Positions 20,312 to 30,791 of a stretch of 42,139 bases of DNA are shown here, piece after piece (position 1 is the first letter of the stretch; the number at the start of each line of letters is the position of its first letter). The notes under the pieces were generated by a model that saw only the letters and a list, made by a program, of their open reading frames with translations, did not search any database and was not told the origin of the DNA. The position numbers and the translations under genes are program-made. Source of the stretch: Chromera velia (Eukaryota > Sar > Chromeraceae); contig JAHBMJ010000625.1 of NCBI GenBank assembly GCA_018398765.1, positions 1-42,139 on the forward strand. Direction: 5' to 3'.

Positions 20312-22771
20312 ATGGCACAGCCTGGAAGCGTCATTGCTCCGGACACTTGGCAGTCTGCATACCTTCATTTGAACAAGAAGGTTGAGGATCAAGAAAAGAT
20401 TATTGCGGAGATGCAAAGGTCTCTCCGTGGCGTTGTGAGCCTTTTTGGAGACTTGGGGGGGGCGGAAAGCCTGGTGCGATCCGTCTTTCCTGCCGGCATT
20501 ATGTCTGGCTCAGAGGAAAGCAGTGCGCAGGAGTTTTTGGCGAGCGTTGACACATTGAGGAGGGAGAGGTCGGAGAGGGCGCATCACGTGCTCTTTTCTG
20601 TTTATTTGCCTCATCTGCGGCTCGTCAGGTCCCGTTTTGATGAGAAGAAAAAGAGAGTGGCGGCACTGATCGGGAGTTGGTCCTCCGCCTGTGTCCAGAA
20701 GAAAACCAGGGCTGAATGGTTGGACACGCTTTCTGATGCAGAGCGAGGGTTGTGGAAGTTTGTTTGTGATGAAGCGGTGCCACCGCACCTCAAGGCCCAT
20801 CTCTCCTGCTGGAGAGATTTTCAGTCAGCCTTGAAGGTCGTCTGGGACCTTCCCTCCGTGTGGAAACTTCTTCTCTTGAAAGCAAAGAACCCCGCCTCCC
20901 TTGCCACTCAGTTGATGATGCCTGTGCTCTTGTGGAGACGGGGTTATTACAAAGTACAGAAGAGTGTGCAAGTCGATGGGGGGGATCACCCTTTTGACCG
21001 CGCCCTCCCCAACGTAAAACTTCTTGCACCCGTCGACCGCCACTTTCTCTCTCTCCGCCGTGACGTGCTGCTTGCACTCTGGGAAGCCGCCACGGCCAAT
21101 GACCGCATCCCAGGCCGGAGAACGCTGTGTCAATGGCTTGTGACGGCTTCCCATGTGGGAGACTCGGAGACGGTTGGCATGATCGGGTCGCATTTGACTG
21201 AGCAGCAGAACCTCTCATCTGCTCAGTGGGTTGCCAGACGCATTGACAGTTTCAACCTGCGAAGTTCGGGTAGGGTGATGGGGTCGGGGGACTTGACAAG
21301 AATGGGGTGGCGTTTCGAGGTTCCCTCGTCATATTTGCCTTTTTTTGAAAACATTCGGGCGCTTCCGTTAGAGAAGAGACGTGCGTTGATTTATTCCCAG
21401 GCAGAGAAAATATCAGGGACGTCAGAGGGAATGAAACGATTTTTCTTGAACACTTACAATGGAATGGCAGGGATGGGCGGAGGTTCTCAGACAGAAGCAG
21501 AAAACCGATTTTGTAAGTTTGGAAACCCGTTCGATGCTCTGCGTTGTCTGTATCCAACCCAACACCTGGAAAGTTTCAGACCCGATGATCGCGACGTTTT
21601 GTTTTGGTACGTCGATTCGTTGGAAGCCGAGGTATTAGAATTTGAAATCACAAAAAGACAGATGAATCCAGATCAGATAGTGCGTGTGCCGAATGATAAG
21701 TTCAATTGGGGGGAGGGAGAGTGGGTGGAGATGCGGGCAGTAGACAATTCTCTCCTTCGAGCCTGTTCAGTGGGATTTCCCCGTCTGGTTGTTGGACTGC
21801 TCCGTCACGGTGGGAATCCGAAAGTGATGAAAGCCGAATCTGACGATCATGACCACCCATTTTGGGTCCCTCTGACCTGTGATCCTGTATGTCGTGTTGC
21901 CATTGAAGCGATGAATGATGGGAGGGGGCTGGGAAAAGGGGGTGAGTTTTGTCGTTTTTGGGTTTGTGTGAGAGAGCTTTTGAAGGCAGGGGGCGACCCG
22001 TGTGTGTTTTTGAACCTCCTTGAGAACAGCTTTATTGATCGATGGATTGACCACCGCGATCCCCGCAACACTGACGAGGAAGAAAAGAGAGACCCAACCC
22101 CCTTCTGTTATCCCTCCCGTCTCCTTCGTCTACAGCCTCGAGTGATGAGGCTGAGAGTACTCCTGCGTCTCTGTGCAGAGTTTTCTCTGAAAAGGAGGAG
22201 ACGGCAGGATGGAGACGGCAGTCAGAGAGAGGCTGAGTCAGATGAAGATAGAGAGATCCTCGGCCGTCTCCGCTCGTTTGCGTCTGCACTGTGCCAGAGA
22301 GACGAGGAATACAACACGGGAAGGAGACGACACAGCAGTGCTGATGGAGACGGGGAAGAAGGGAGCCGCCCGGAACATGGTATGATAAGCCTGTTCTTTG
22401 AGCCGCGGGAACCGATTCAACCGCCCAACCCTTCTGATTCCCTTTCAGCTCTCCCATCAGAAAGTCTGACGGCTCCTCAGCCCGTCACGGATGCGACAGC
22501 CCCCCCTTCTGCCCCCCCATTCATCTGTACAGAGAGTGTTGACGAGAGGATGAGGATTTTTGCCGACGAGATGATCTTCCTAGACAGATCTCTTGATGAG
22601 GCCTGGCAGATGGTCCGGAGGTGGGGGCTCCGACCTGCTGATGCGCCCCCCTGCTTCCGCCTTCCAAAGACGCCAGACTCTCTGTGTGAGTCTCTGTGGC
22701 TACAGTTGGAGGAAAGTGGTGAGGCTAGTGGTGAGGAAACAGGATCTCCAGACAATGAACTATGGACATGA
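20312..22771 (+). CDS. Intronless 819-aa ankyrin-like protein
   Basis: One open frame runs from ATG 20312 to the stop at 22769-22771. Residues about 10-37 form a short amphipathic, coiled-coil-like segment (HLNKKVEDQEKIIAEMQRSL). The middle is rich in Leu/Trp/Arg helices. Ankyrin-like units occur near residues 478-505 (SLLRACSVGFPRLVVGLLRH, then GGNP) and 548-565 (VCVRELLKAGGDPCVFL). The C-terminal third is polar, with Arg-rich and acidic stretches and a Pro-rich linker (residues about 690-740). Ankyrin repeats usually mediate protein binding; I see no enzyme domain. It lacks introns, unlike the WD40 gene, and is flanked by AT-rich spacers. It is distantly similar in style, not visibly in sequence, to the pseudogene at 2118-4582. 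Confidence 0.7.
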   Translation: MAQPGSVIAPDTWQSAYLHLNKKVEDQEKIIAEMQRSLRGVVSLFGDLGGAESLVRSVFPAGIMSGSEESSAQEFLASVDTLRRERSERAHHVLFSVYLPHLRLVRSRFDEKKKRVAALIGSWSSACVQKKTRAEWLDTLSDAERGLWKFVCDEAVPPHLKAHLSCWRDFQSALKVVWDLPSVWKLLLLKAKNPASLATQLMMPVLLWRRGYYKVQKSVQVDGGDHPFDRALPNVKLLAPVDRHFLSLRRDVLLALWEAATANDRIPGRRTLCQWLVTASHVGDSETVGMIGSHLTEQQNLSSAQWVARRIDSFNLRSSGRVMGSGDLTRMGWRFEVPSSYLPFFENIRALPLEKRRALIYSQAEKISGTSEGMKRFFLNTYNGMAGMGGGSQTEAENRFCKFGNPFDALRCLYPTQHLESFRPDDRDVLFWYVDSLEAEVLEFEITKRQMNPDQIVRVPNDKFNWGEGEWVEMRAVDNSLLRACSVGFPRLVVGLLRHGGNPKVMKAESDDHDHPFWVPLTCDPVCRVAIEAMNDGRGLGKGGEFCRFWVCVRELLKAGGDPCVFLNLLENSFIDRWIDHRDPRNTDEEEKRDPTPFCYPSRLLRLQPRVMRLRVLLRLCAEFSLKRRRRQDGDGSQREAESDEDREILGRLRSFASALCQRDEEYNTGRRRHSSADGDGEEGSRPEHGMISLFFEPREPIQPPNPSDSLSALPSESLTAPQPVTDATAPPSAPPFICTESVDERMRIFADEMIFLDRSLDEAWQMVRRWGLRPADAPPCFRLPKTPDSLCESLWLQLEESGEASGEETGSPDNELWT

Positions 22772-23404
22772 TTTTATAAGCGCTGTATCCCGTGGTTGGC
22801 TATAGAGCCTAAGTGGTGGCTCACCGGCGTTGACCGCCTCAATAATCACTCTTAATCAGGCTCAATTCATTCGTTCATTCATCCTACTCAGGCTACATAC
22901 CATATATACATCTGATCTTTATTGCTAGCTTTATTGATAACTCATCGAAAACAGTTTTATAATTTTGTGCTGCCTTAAAGCACTGCCACTGTCAAACTAT
23001 AAGTAAACTAACTATTAAAAAATTTAAAACGCTAGTTGAAACCTAGTTAAATTAAACTGGGGAACTATTTTCTAGACTATTTTGAATTATATTATTATAG
23101 CCAGTAGAGATTTTACTATAGTAGAACTTTAAAACTGCTCTTGGCCTAGCTCTTAGCCTCTTACTACCATCGAACTCTAGATCAAACCTAGGATCAAACT
23201 AATAAATCAATGAATTAATGCATTCAGCATTTTTTTACAAATTTATATACTTCAAGTTATAATAGCACTACAGTTACGGTACTGTTACTACAGCTATAGC
23301 ATTGGTGCATGATGGGATTCAAAAGTTTCTCAAAAAGTTCTCTTTAACATTTAAATATGATGATCATGATAATTTAGATTAATAGCCGTTATATCTGTGA
23401 TAAA
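22772..23404. other. AT-rich spacer with dispersed repeats
   Basis: No supported gene. It contains dispersed repeat copy B (22793-22876) and the left half of the repeat interrupted by the transposon-like element (from 23310). Confidence 0.5.
22793..22876 (+). repeat. Dispersed repeat, copy B
   Basis: Partner of 18137-18230. It lies 21 bp after the stop codon of the 819-aa gene, probably within its 3' UTR. Confidence 0.45.
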
Positions 23405-23410
23405 TTATAA
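23310..23410 (+). repeat. Dispersed AT-rich repeat, copy split by the element (left flank)
   Basis: It matches 26839-26939 with few changes (TGATGGGATTCAAAAGTTTC start; TAATAGCCGTTATATCTGTG near the end). The match resumes after the element at 25941-25951 (TAATATAATTT), showing the element inserted into this repeat. Confidence 0.85.
23405..23410. repeat. Target-site duplication TTATAA, left
   Basis: It is identical to 25935-25940. The unoccupied repeat copy has a single 6-bp TTGCAA here (26934-26939), so the length fits a 6-bp duplication. Confidence 0.7.
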
Positions 23411-23726
23411 TCTAGGCGTAGGATATTAAAAACAATAATCAAAAATAATAATCAAAACAAAAAAAAAATGACGATATGATTCAAATGCAAAAAATGTACA
23501 ATTTGACCTATAGGTTACTACTAGGACCTTCCGATCACCTAAAAACGTCTTCAAAAATTCAAATTTATTGTTTTAGGATTTTTGAAAGCAATTTTATCGA
23601 TTTTTATGGAGATAAATTTTGAAGTTAGTTTGTACACGATAGGCTGACTTACACAATTTTTGTATTTCCCTCTTCAAGAATTTCAACAACTCTAATTAGC
23701 ACCTCTGCCCATCCACCAACCCACCC

Positions 23727-24233
23727 TTAATTCCCCGCTGGCATCTTCATTTTTACCTTTCGCATTTTTTGGAACTCTGAAACCTTCGCGACCCTGAAAA
23801 TATTTCTAAAGCGCGTCCTATCATTGTCTTCGATCATAAGACCAAAGGTCGCAGTCTCTGCGTTTCGCTCAAACATGGGTGCGCGTAAGCACTGTGCTGT
23901 CCAGTCTTTGTGCTTGGGATCACGGGCAACAGGACCAGTGAACCGCCTTCCTGAAGCACTGAACACTGCCTGTACCTGCGCCAATTCATAACACTCTACC
24001 TCTTCCTTGCTTCCTTTCAACTTGCGCATCGTGTACAGCCATACCCACCCCTTCTCCTTGATGATATTGCCAGCATCATCTGCTGCACGCTTGCCCTTTG
24101 CCTGTTCGCGGTCCAAACGAAGCCCTTTAGCCTCAAGAGCATCAACAATGGGATTTTCTTTCTCAAGCACTGTCATTTCTTCTTTCAACACAGCAGCGAT
24201 CGGTCGAAGCTTGCTGCTGCTGTCTTCAATCAA
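23727..24233 (-). CDS. Unknown element-encoded protein, up to 168 aa
   Basis: The frame is open from 24233 and ends at 23727. The first codon is TTG, so translation either starts at the internal Met (EEMTVLEKENPIVDALEAKG), giving about 149 aa, or an upstream exon supplies the start. It is Lys/Glu-rich with aromatic clusters (IIKEKGWVWLYTMRKLKGSK) and a basic C-terminus (RKVKMKMPAGN). No domain was recognised. It is transcribed away from the zinc-finger/OTU gene within the same TIR-bounded element, so the two may share a promoter. A transposition accessory or cargo role is only inferred from location. Confidence 0.5.
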   Translation of the reverse strand: MIEDSSSKLRPIAAVLKEEMTVLEKENPIVDALEAKGLRLDREQAKGKRAADDAGNIIKEKGWVWLYTMRKLKGSKEEVECYELAQVQAVFSASGRRFTGPVARDPKHKDWTAQCLRAPMFERNAETATFGLMIEDNDRTRFRNIFRVAKVSEFQKMRKVKMKMPAGN

Positions 24234-24257
24234 GATTCGGAAAAACTTGTCTCAAAA

Positions 24258-25663
24258 AATGCGGCGGCCGACAGAATACGACGTTGGTCAAATCTCCCCC
24301 TCGAGCTCACGGAGGGCAGAGCAATACGTACGAGGGCCAGCCCGACTTTTTATGTCCTGCTGCGTAGCACAGCAAAGAAGAGTCCAAGGATGACAAGATT
24401 GAGCAACTAGTTTTGATGGTGATTCATCACATCGATCGACTTAAAAAGAAGGAGAAAGAGGGGAAAGCGAATGCAAAAAAAGTTGCTCTTCTGGCGTTTT
24501 TAAAAAAGATTCGGGCTTCGGGACCTCCCAAGAGTCTAGGGAGAAACTTTTTTCTCAATGAGGAGAGGAAAGGCACTTTCACAAAGATCGATGGAAAAGA
24601 GAAATTCAGTTTCGTCTGTGTTTGTCATGCTGACATGAAGGGAAAACAGGTGACCCCAAACCACTTCACAAAGGAAAAGGACAAATCATGGAGCATGCAT
24701 GCATGGTTTGACCATTGCAAAAGAGAGCATCCTGAGATTAAAACCACAGACGGAAGTCAAAAGAGCGGGCGGGGTCGGCCTCAATCTGCTGCGACGCAGG
24801 CAGCCAAAAAGAGGAAAATGGAAGAAGAAGAGAAGAAAAAGAAAGAGGAAGCAGCAAAAGCGAATGCAAAGAGAGAGAGTGAGAAACAGAAAGACACCGA
24901 TTCAGAAGTGAAGGGGGAGCAGAAGAAATAGACAACGATATTCACCTTTTTTGGCCCTGGACTCTCTGAAAAGAAGACGGATGGTTTCGCCCCACAGGGG
25001 GCACTTCGACTCGGAAGAGAAGGGGCCGCAGGAGAAGACAAGACTCAGTTAGTTGACGGAGTTGAGTTGTCCCTCCCCAAGTGGATCGACTATGCGCTTC
25101 AGCTGCAGAATGGGGAAGAGAGCGATTGCGCTCTTTCCTCTCTCCCTCTGACAACCCCTGTCATGAAAGCGCCGGGGGATGGAAGATGTTTGTATCATTG
25201 CTTCTCCCGCAAATTCGGAGGGACATGCGAGTCTCACCTTTCCAGGATCACCAATTTTATTCGAACAGTAGGGAGTGGTGAGACCCTTGTGTTTGGCACA
25301 CCGATCGGGGAGGAGGAAGGTTGGATTACGCTCTGTTGTGCCGACGAAGTCAAGAGACTCGGCCTTCTGTCCGACGAGGGCCTGTCCGGCAGACGGAGTC
25401 TTGACATAGACAAATATGCCCGTGCTCTGGAAGGTCGCCTCATTGAAGGGCGTGTATGGGGTAGGTATGTGGAAATGATTTGCTTCTCATTCATAAAGGA
25501 CGTGCGGATTCACGTCTTTAGAAAAGAAACTGATGTGTACAGAAGACTGTGTGTCCTAGGTAAAAAGGAGATGAAGAAAGAAATTTTTTTGCTTTGGCAG
25601 CAGAAAGTGGAAGGGGATCACTATGATGTGCTAGAGCCTCATTCTGTTCTCCAAGCCTATTAA
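24258..25663 (+). CDS. BED-like zinc finger plus OTU cysteine-protease protein of the mobile element
   Basis: A possible first exon starts at ATG 24258 (MRRPTEYDVGQISPSSSRRA) with donor TAC|GTACGA near 24327 and acceptor GTAG before CACAGCAAA near 24370, phase 0 on both sides. The main frame holds FSFVCVCHADMKGK and then SMHAWFDHCKREHPEI, a C-x-C...H-x4-H pattern like a BED/C2H2 finger, followed by a Lys/Glu coiled stretch. TAG occurs at 24929-24931. The same frame is then open to 25663, with APGDGRCLYHCFS (Asp 25178, catalytic Cys 25187-25189) and HYDVLEP (His 25619-25621), the OTU catalytic signature. A 90-nt segment 24908-24997 (GTGAAG...CCACAG) could be an in-frame intron removing the TAG. 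Otherwise two products, read-through or a nonsense mutation. AATAAA lies at 25722. Confidence 0.7.
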
Positions 25664-25934
25664 AAGCTGTGATTGAGGTCATTGTCTTTGCTCTCAATGT
25701 ATCTCAATGAAAACAATTGTAAATAAAGTGTTTCGTAGATTTTTATAAAAAAGATCAAAGCAGTTAGAACTTACATCTTGACTAGTGTTTTAAAATGACT
25801 TGACCTAGGTCTTGATCGTTTAATTCAAAACTAATTTCAAAAATAAAAAAAATCAAAATCAAATATTAAAAAAAAAAAAAGTGGAAAAAATGACGTTATG
25901 TTTTGTTATTTGATTTTGATGTCCTACGCCTAGA

Positions 25935-25940
25935 TTATAA
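25935..25940. repeat. Target-site duplication TTATAA, right
   Basis: It is identical to 23405-23410 and directly follows the right TIR; TAATATAATTT after it continues the interrupted repeat. Confidence 0.7.
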
Positions 25941-27863
25941 TAATATAATTTGATTGATTGATTGATTGATGCCAAACCCTAGGTGGAGTTAGAACTCCCG
26001 GGCGGTGTATACATGCATGGGTCTGTTCAATTATGCCAGCTGCAAGTTAAGTAGACAACAGTTATTCGAACTTAATCTAATCAATCATTTACTACAATAT
26101 GATGAGAAATCATAAAGAGAAGAGAGGGTTGAGAACGCAAGAGCGATGTGATGAACTTGTGAACCCCCAGATTAGAAAAGGAGGCGGATGCAAAGGGTGA
26201 GTCACAACGAGTGAAGCAGTCTGATTGAATTAATGTTAACCACTACAAAAAGCCTTGTTCGGCAGTCCATCGGGGGCAGATAGAGAGACGATGAATAAAA
26301 TCATCTACACACCGGCAGCAGGCTTCATAGGTGCACAGCTTTCTATCAGAGCAACCAACAGACAGTCCACCTTGCCCGCCTATCGGGTTATATGTCAGCA
26401 TGCGTAAAAAAGAAAAGATCGAGCCCCCCGTAACTGACAGGGCAGAATGGGGAAGGGCAGAGACAGAAGGAACACCAGAAGACGACTTGCTGCACAGGAG
26501 AAAGATAAACATACGGCGGAAAGACGGGAAGTCACGCTGCAGAGGGGTGAGTCTAGTAAGGAGGAGAAAGTGAGAGGAAGATTGCCCATCATCCTCAGAA
26601 GCTTTCATGCATTCCTTTGCAACTGTCTGTCTCACCTTGCCCTTGAAGAAAAGTGAGCCGGTGCCTTGTGCCTTATGATCATTCTGCTCGCGTTGGGAAG
26701 ACAGATCGGGCTTGACCCTCAGCGAGCGGACAGAAATCAAATCAGCCCAACGAAGCAGCCTGTCTATAGACCTTCTGAATTATTGGCAGCAGTTATTCTT
26801 CCAGGCACGCAACATGGCTGCAGGAATAGTGTGTGTTGTGATGGGATTCAAAAGTTTCTAAAAAAGTTCTCTTTAATATTTAAATGTGATGATCATGATG
26901 ATTTAGATTAATAGCCGTTATATCTGTGATAAATTGCAATAATATAATTTAAATTTTGAATTTTCAGTTGAAAAATCATCTGAAAAACCAATTCAAACCA
27001 ATCATTGCAATCATAATGAGCAACATGAAGATTAGCCTCCAGATTAGCCTTAAAACCACTGCTTAAACCACGTACTGCAGGCAATATTTAAATAAAATTC
27101 AAAATTAACAACTGCATGGCTTAACAGTCAGCAGACTACCTAGAATACTGTAATCGTTGATTGATCAAAAATCAGATCCGTTTTGCTAATCAGACTAATC
27201 AAGAGACGCGGCAGTGACGTTCAGACCTAGGTTCAGACTTTGAAGTGTCTTCACCAAAACAATGAACGCCGCATTGAACGGGCGCACTGGTACCAGCCCA
27301 GTACTTGTAGACGAATTCAAGCGTATTCAGCCATCGCACATGCATGCACACAGTCTCATTGTCTCACATTGCTCAATGAACAGACACAAACATAGGCGGG
27401 ATCTATCGATTGACCAGAATCAAACACACCGGTCGGCCTCTTCGAATTCGTTCAGACAAATGCCAAAAGATCCTTCAGACAAAACAGCAATTTTGCTTCC
27501 TTGTCCGTCTGAGCAATCTAACCTGACTGAGTGGTCAGTCACAAGTTTCGTGATTCGCCATATGAGAGGTGACAAGATGCAGCCGGCCTGCATGAACCAC
27601 GTGTCCCAGAAACGTTTTTGGCTCCGTGAAAGTCACAGGGCTCACCACCTGCCTCCACATACGCACCGCCTCTTTTCCACCTGCCTTTCTCTGCATGGGC
27701 CAGGGGGGGGGAGGTAAAACGGTCTCCTACCACCGGGGGGCGGGTAAAACGGTCTCCTACCACCTTTCTCATCTCACCCTCTTCCTTCATCTTCGCACCC
27801 CTCGCCCTGTCTCCCACTGGCGGTAGGCAAAGACCTTCATCATGCCCAACTGAACAGCTGCAG
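25941..27863. other. Spacer with TTGA repeats and an unoccupied repeat copy; no supported gene
   Basis: (TTGA)n lies near 25950-25972. Several open stretches around 26240-26740 and 27262-27717 lack domain or splice support. TAAAACGGTCTCCTACCACC is repeated in tandem near 27715-27763. A first exon of the RING-like gene could lie near 27700-27826, but I cannot establish it. Confidence 0.4.
26839..26950 (+). repeat. Unoccupied copy of the dispersed AT-rich repeat (empty site)
   Basis: It is continuous across the point where the other copy holds the 2.5-kb element: AAATTGCAATAATATAATTT here, against AAATTATAA-element-TTATAATAATATAATTT there. It defines the pre-insertion state. Confidence 0.8.
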
Positions 27864-28774
27864 AGGGCAAGGGGGGGACCACCAAAAAGGGGCCCGGCTT
27901 CGGCGTGAAAAAAGAGGTGAGGTAATGTTACGTTTACACTTCCTCTGTCAGCCTTTGCTGACCGTGGGGCTGCTGTCTACATCTGCAAATCGTCTCTGCT
28001 CTTTGACGCCTCGTCCGGTCCTCCCTCCTTCCTTTTTCCCCTGCCGCTGAGATGAGAAGAACGAGGGTCATTTCGTCGTTTCCTCCCCTCCCTCCCTCTT
28101 GCTGATGTCCTCTATCTAGCCCTACAGGTTCCTCAACTCACCTCTTGCTGCGGCCTTTCTTTTTAGTCGCGTGGGGTCTTTCGAAGAGAGACGAATCAAG
28201 GGCCGAAGAGGGACTGCAGGGGACGGCCCAAAGTCTTTCCGTGGTTTCTGCTGTCAGCGTGAGGCTCCAAAAAACCAGACAGACTGACTACCAGAAGAAA
28301 GAGAAGCCGACCTAGAGAACAAGAGGGAATTTTCAGTGGGTGGAGAGCAGGGAGTGTGCAGTACAGCGTAAAGAGGGCATATGCAGGTAGTCGGCTTCAC
28401 ACACTGTCCTGCTGGTCGGCCTGAGACAGGGTCCTTGCTGGATTTTTTCTCCCTTTCACACACACATTTAGAGAGAACCTCTGCGACGAATACTTTGGTC
28501 AGACAGACAGAGTCAGCCCTTTCAGAGCTCTCTCACAGACAACCTGCGACGTATGCAAGAACAGGTACTCACTGCCGAAACCCACACCACCACCTTTGAG
28601 GACACAAATGCTGTTGCTTGAATCACCACCAGGAAGGACAAGCATCCCTCCCTCCCTTCCACCCCCTCCCCTGATCGACCCATGCAGCTAATGGATCCCC
28701 GAGCAAGGGACCTACTCCGGAGTGAAACGAAGCTCATATTGCCATGCAGGCACATATGCACGAGGGCGGCTTGA
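27864..28774 (+). CDS. Tentative spliced gene with a truncated RING-finger motif
   Basis: Six exon pieces read in compatible phase: 27864-27916, 27952-28017, 28167-28258, 28387-28430, 28472-28564 and 28708-28774. They give segments such as AFADRGAAVYICKSSLLFDA, LSKRDESRAEEGLQGTAQSL, ENLCDEYFGQTDRVSPFRAL and finally TTCDVCKNRDLLRSETKLIL then PCRHICTR. C-x2-C...ILPCRHxC is the first half of a RING-HC domain of the MGRN1/LUL E3-ligase style. The expected C-x2-C second half is absent because the frame stops at 28772. Two donors (GTCCTC, GTCCTT) are poor and the start is not found. The gene may be truncated, or continue by an exon I missed; a plausible coding stretch (ADAVCGGEGVFLFERDSTHK) ends at 29381. 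Confidence 0.4.
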
Positions 28775-30325
28775 TGCGAAGAAAGAGGACCGTACAAAAA
28801 GGGACACAAAAACACTCAAACGAACCAACCGCTTTGTTCCCCCCCGGTCGGTATCTCTTCTCCTCTTTCCACCCACTCGTCCATTCTTTTTTTTCTTGAT
28901 GATCCGTACAGAACAGACAGATAGACAGATAGACATTTTCTTTCTTTGATTGAGAACGCTTGACGGATGTTTCAAGAACAATAAATAAGAGAATAAAAAC
29001 GGAAAAAACAAAATGGAACTAAGTCTCTTGCGACGCGATGGAAGAAGATCAGCCAGGAAGAGGAATCGAAAGTCTGCCTGCCTGCCTGCCTGCCTGAATG
29101 CATGATTGTATGCATTCAGGGGAGGGGTCCCTCCCTCCCTCCCTCCTCTGCTCATACTGCAGTTTCTCCTTTCTTGCCCCTTTTATCTTTTTTTCGTCAG
29201 CCGGAAGGACTGGGCTGACGCTGTGTGTGGAGGGGAGGGGGTCTTCCTTTTCGAAAGGGACTCAACACACAAGCTGGCATCAAGACCCGCAGACAGACAG
29301 ACAGAGCCCCTCCTTCACGGGACGGTCGACAAAAAACAGCTCATCGATCGAGAGACCAAGTCCGAAGTCGAATTAGTTTAACTTACTTACGTTGACCGAT
29401 CACTTCTTTCGTTTCCTTTTCCTTCTCAGCATTTTGATTGCAAGGGCCTGCTTGCCTGCCACTCAGTGGCGCGCGTTCAGCCCCACCATTCGGGTCAGAA
29501 AATTGACCCTCTACATGCACATGATGCAATGTTTGTTCAGTCTCCAACACCGAAACAGCTGTGTTGAAGTGGGAGAAAGGAGGGGAGAGACAGCAACTGA
29601 ACACGCCAGCGAAGAGTATAACAATGACGTCAGACGTGGGGCACGACTTTGGTATTCGTTCGGGTGGATGGACCAAAGAGCAAAGAAGGAGAGAAGAAAG
29701 GGAGGAAGATCTAGCAGGGCACACACAAACAGACATACACGCACACGAACGCAAACAAAGTAACAGGTAGTGTCAATGGAATTAAAGAAAGAGCGGGAAG
29801 TAATTTAATTCTCTTCCTTCCCAACGAAAACAGACAGAAGCAAAAAGCATTCCTTGAAGTCAGTTCATGTGCCAGTCATGCATTTTGTGTCTACGCTTCG
29901 CCTATGCTTGCTCTCACTCCCTCTTTGCACTCCTTCGCCCTCTCCCACCCCCCCCCCCACCCATCCGCTTGCCTTCCCACTACATGTCGAGAGGTCTGAA
30001 GAAAAGTGAACGGAAGAACGACTCTGCAATACAATAAGCCAAAAAGCAAGCACGTCCGGAGCAAGCAGGAAAGTTGAAAGAAGGACGCAAAAGTATCGAA
30101 TCCCTTTTGTCCCTTCTGATTTCTGCTTTTTCCCCGCCAACCGCACTGAAAGAAACACAGCTAGGCACACAGGTAAGTAGAAGGACATGAGGATGAAGGA
30201 GAAGGAGAGAGAAGTGGAGGAGCCACACAGACAGAAATAGGATGAACAAAGGAACAAAGCCATGCATGAACCAGTATTCATTGACAAACGCTTTTTGAGA
30301 AGCAACAACTTGAAGAGGGAAGCCA

Positions 30326-30357
30326 GAAGGAAGGAAGGAAGGAAGGAAGGAAGGAAG
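30326..30357 (+). repeat. AAGG tetranucleotide microsatellite
   Basis: Perfect (AAGG)n tract. Confidence 0.9.
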
Positions 30358-30753
30358 CCTTGAGGGTGTGAGTGCAAAAAGGGAGGAAGAGCATTGATTT
30401 CCCCTCTCTCTCTTAGAGGAAGGAGATGAGCGGAGAGGGAAACAGGAAGAGAAAGAGACACCATTCAGACATTCAGAAGGTAGAGACACAAATACAGGCA
30501 CACAGATATGCGAACGGACAAAGAGACCTCCCGCCTCAATACTGGGAGGGAGAAGAGACAAACCCAGCAGGGCGGTTGGACGACCAGACGAATTGCACAC
30601 ACCGCAGCTTGAAACGACGACAAGAAGTCTTTTCGAGCGCAGCATTACACATGTAGATAAATGCATTCACAGCCGTACTGAGACGACCGACGTCGGCAGA
30701 AAGCCAGGACAAGCCGAAGGAAAGAGAAGAACAGAGAAACAACACTTCGATCG

Positions 30754-30755
30754 GA

Positions 30756-30791
<36 letters not shown>

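Larger units (their letters stand above)
23411..25934. mobile_element. DNA-transposon-like element with TIRs, carrying BED-finger/OTU gene
   Basis: The left terminus TCTAGGCGTAGGA (23411-23423) is the perfect reverse complement of the right terminus TCCTACGCCTAGA (25922-25934). Weaker inverted similarity in A-rich sequence follows inside. Both ends are flanked by TTATAA, and the outer flanks rejoin exactly as the continuous sequence of a second repeat copy at 26839-26950. That makes the insertion and its limits unusually secure. The cargo is a minus-strand ORF (23727-24233) and a plus-strand zinc-finger/OTU frame (24258-25663). No DDE, Cas1, polymerase or helicase motif is visible, so it is either non-autonomous or of an unfamiliar type. 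TTATAA is palindromic, so duplication and TIR extension cannot be told apart except by the empty site. Confidence 0.75.

Noticed and set aside
22775..22850. tRNA-like look of GTGGTTGGCTATAGAGCCTA
   Set aside because: No B box and no cloverleaf could be drawn.
27262..27717. 151-aa plus-strand frame
   Set aside because: No domain, composition bias or splice support; it contains the CCACC repeats and looks like chance.
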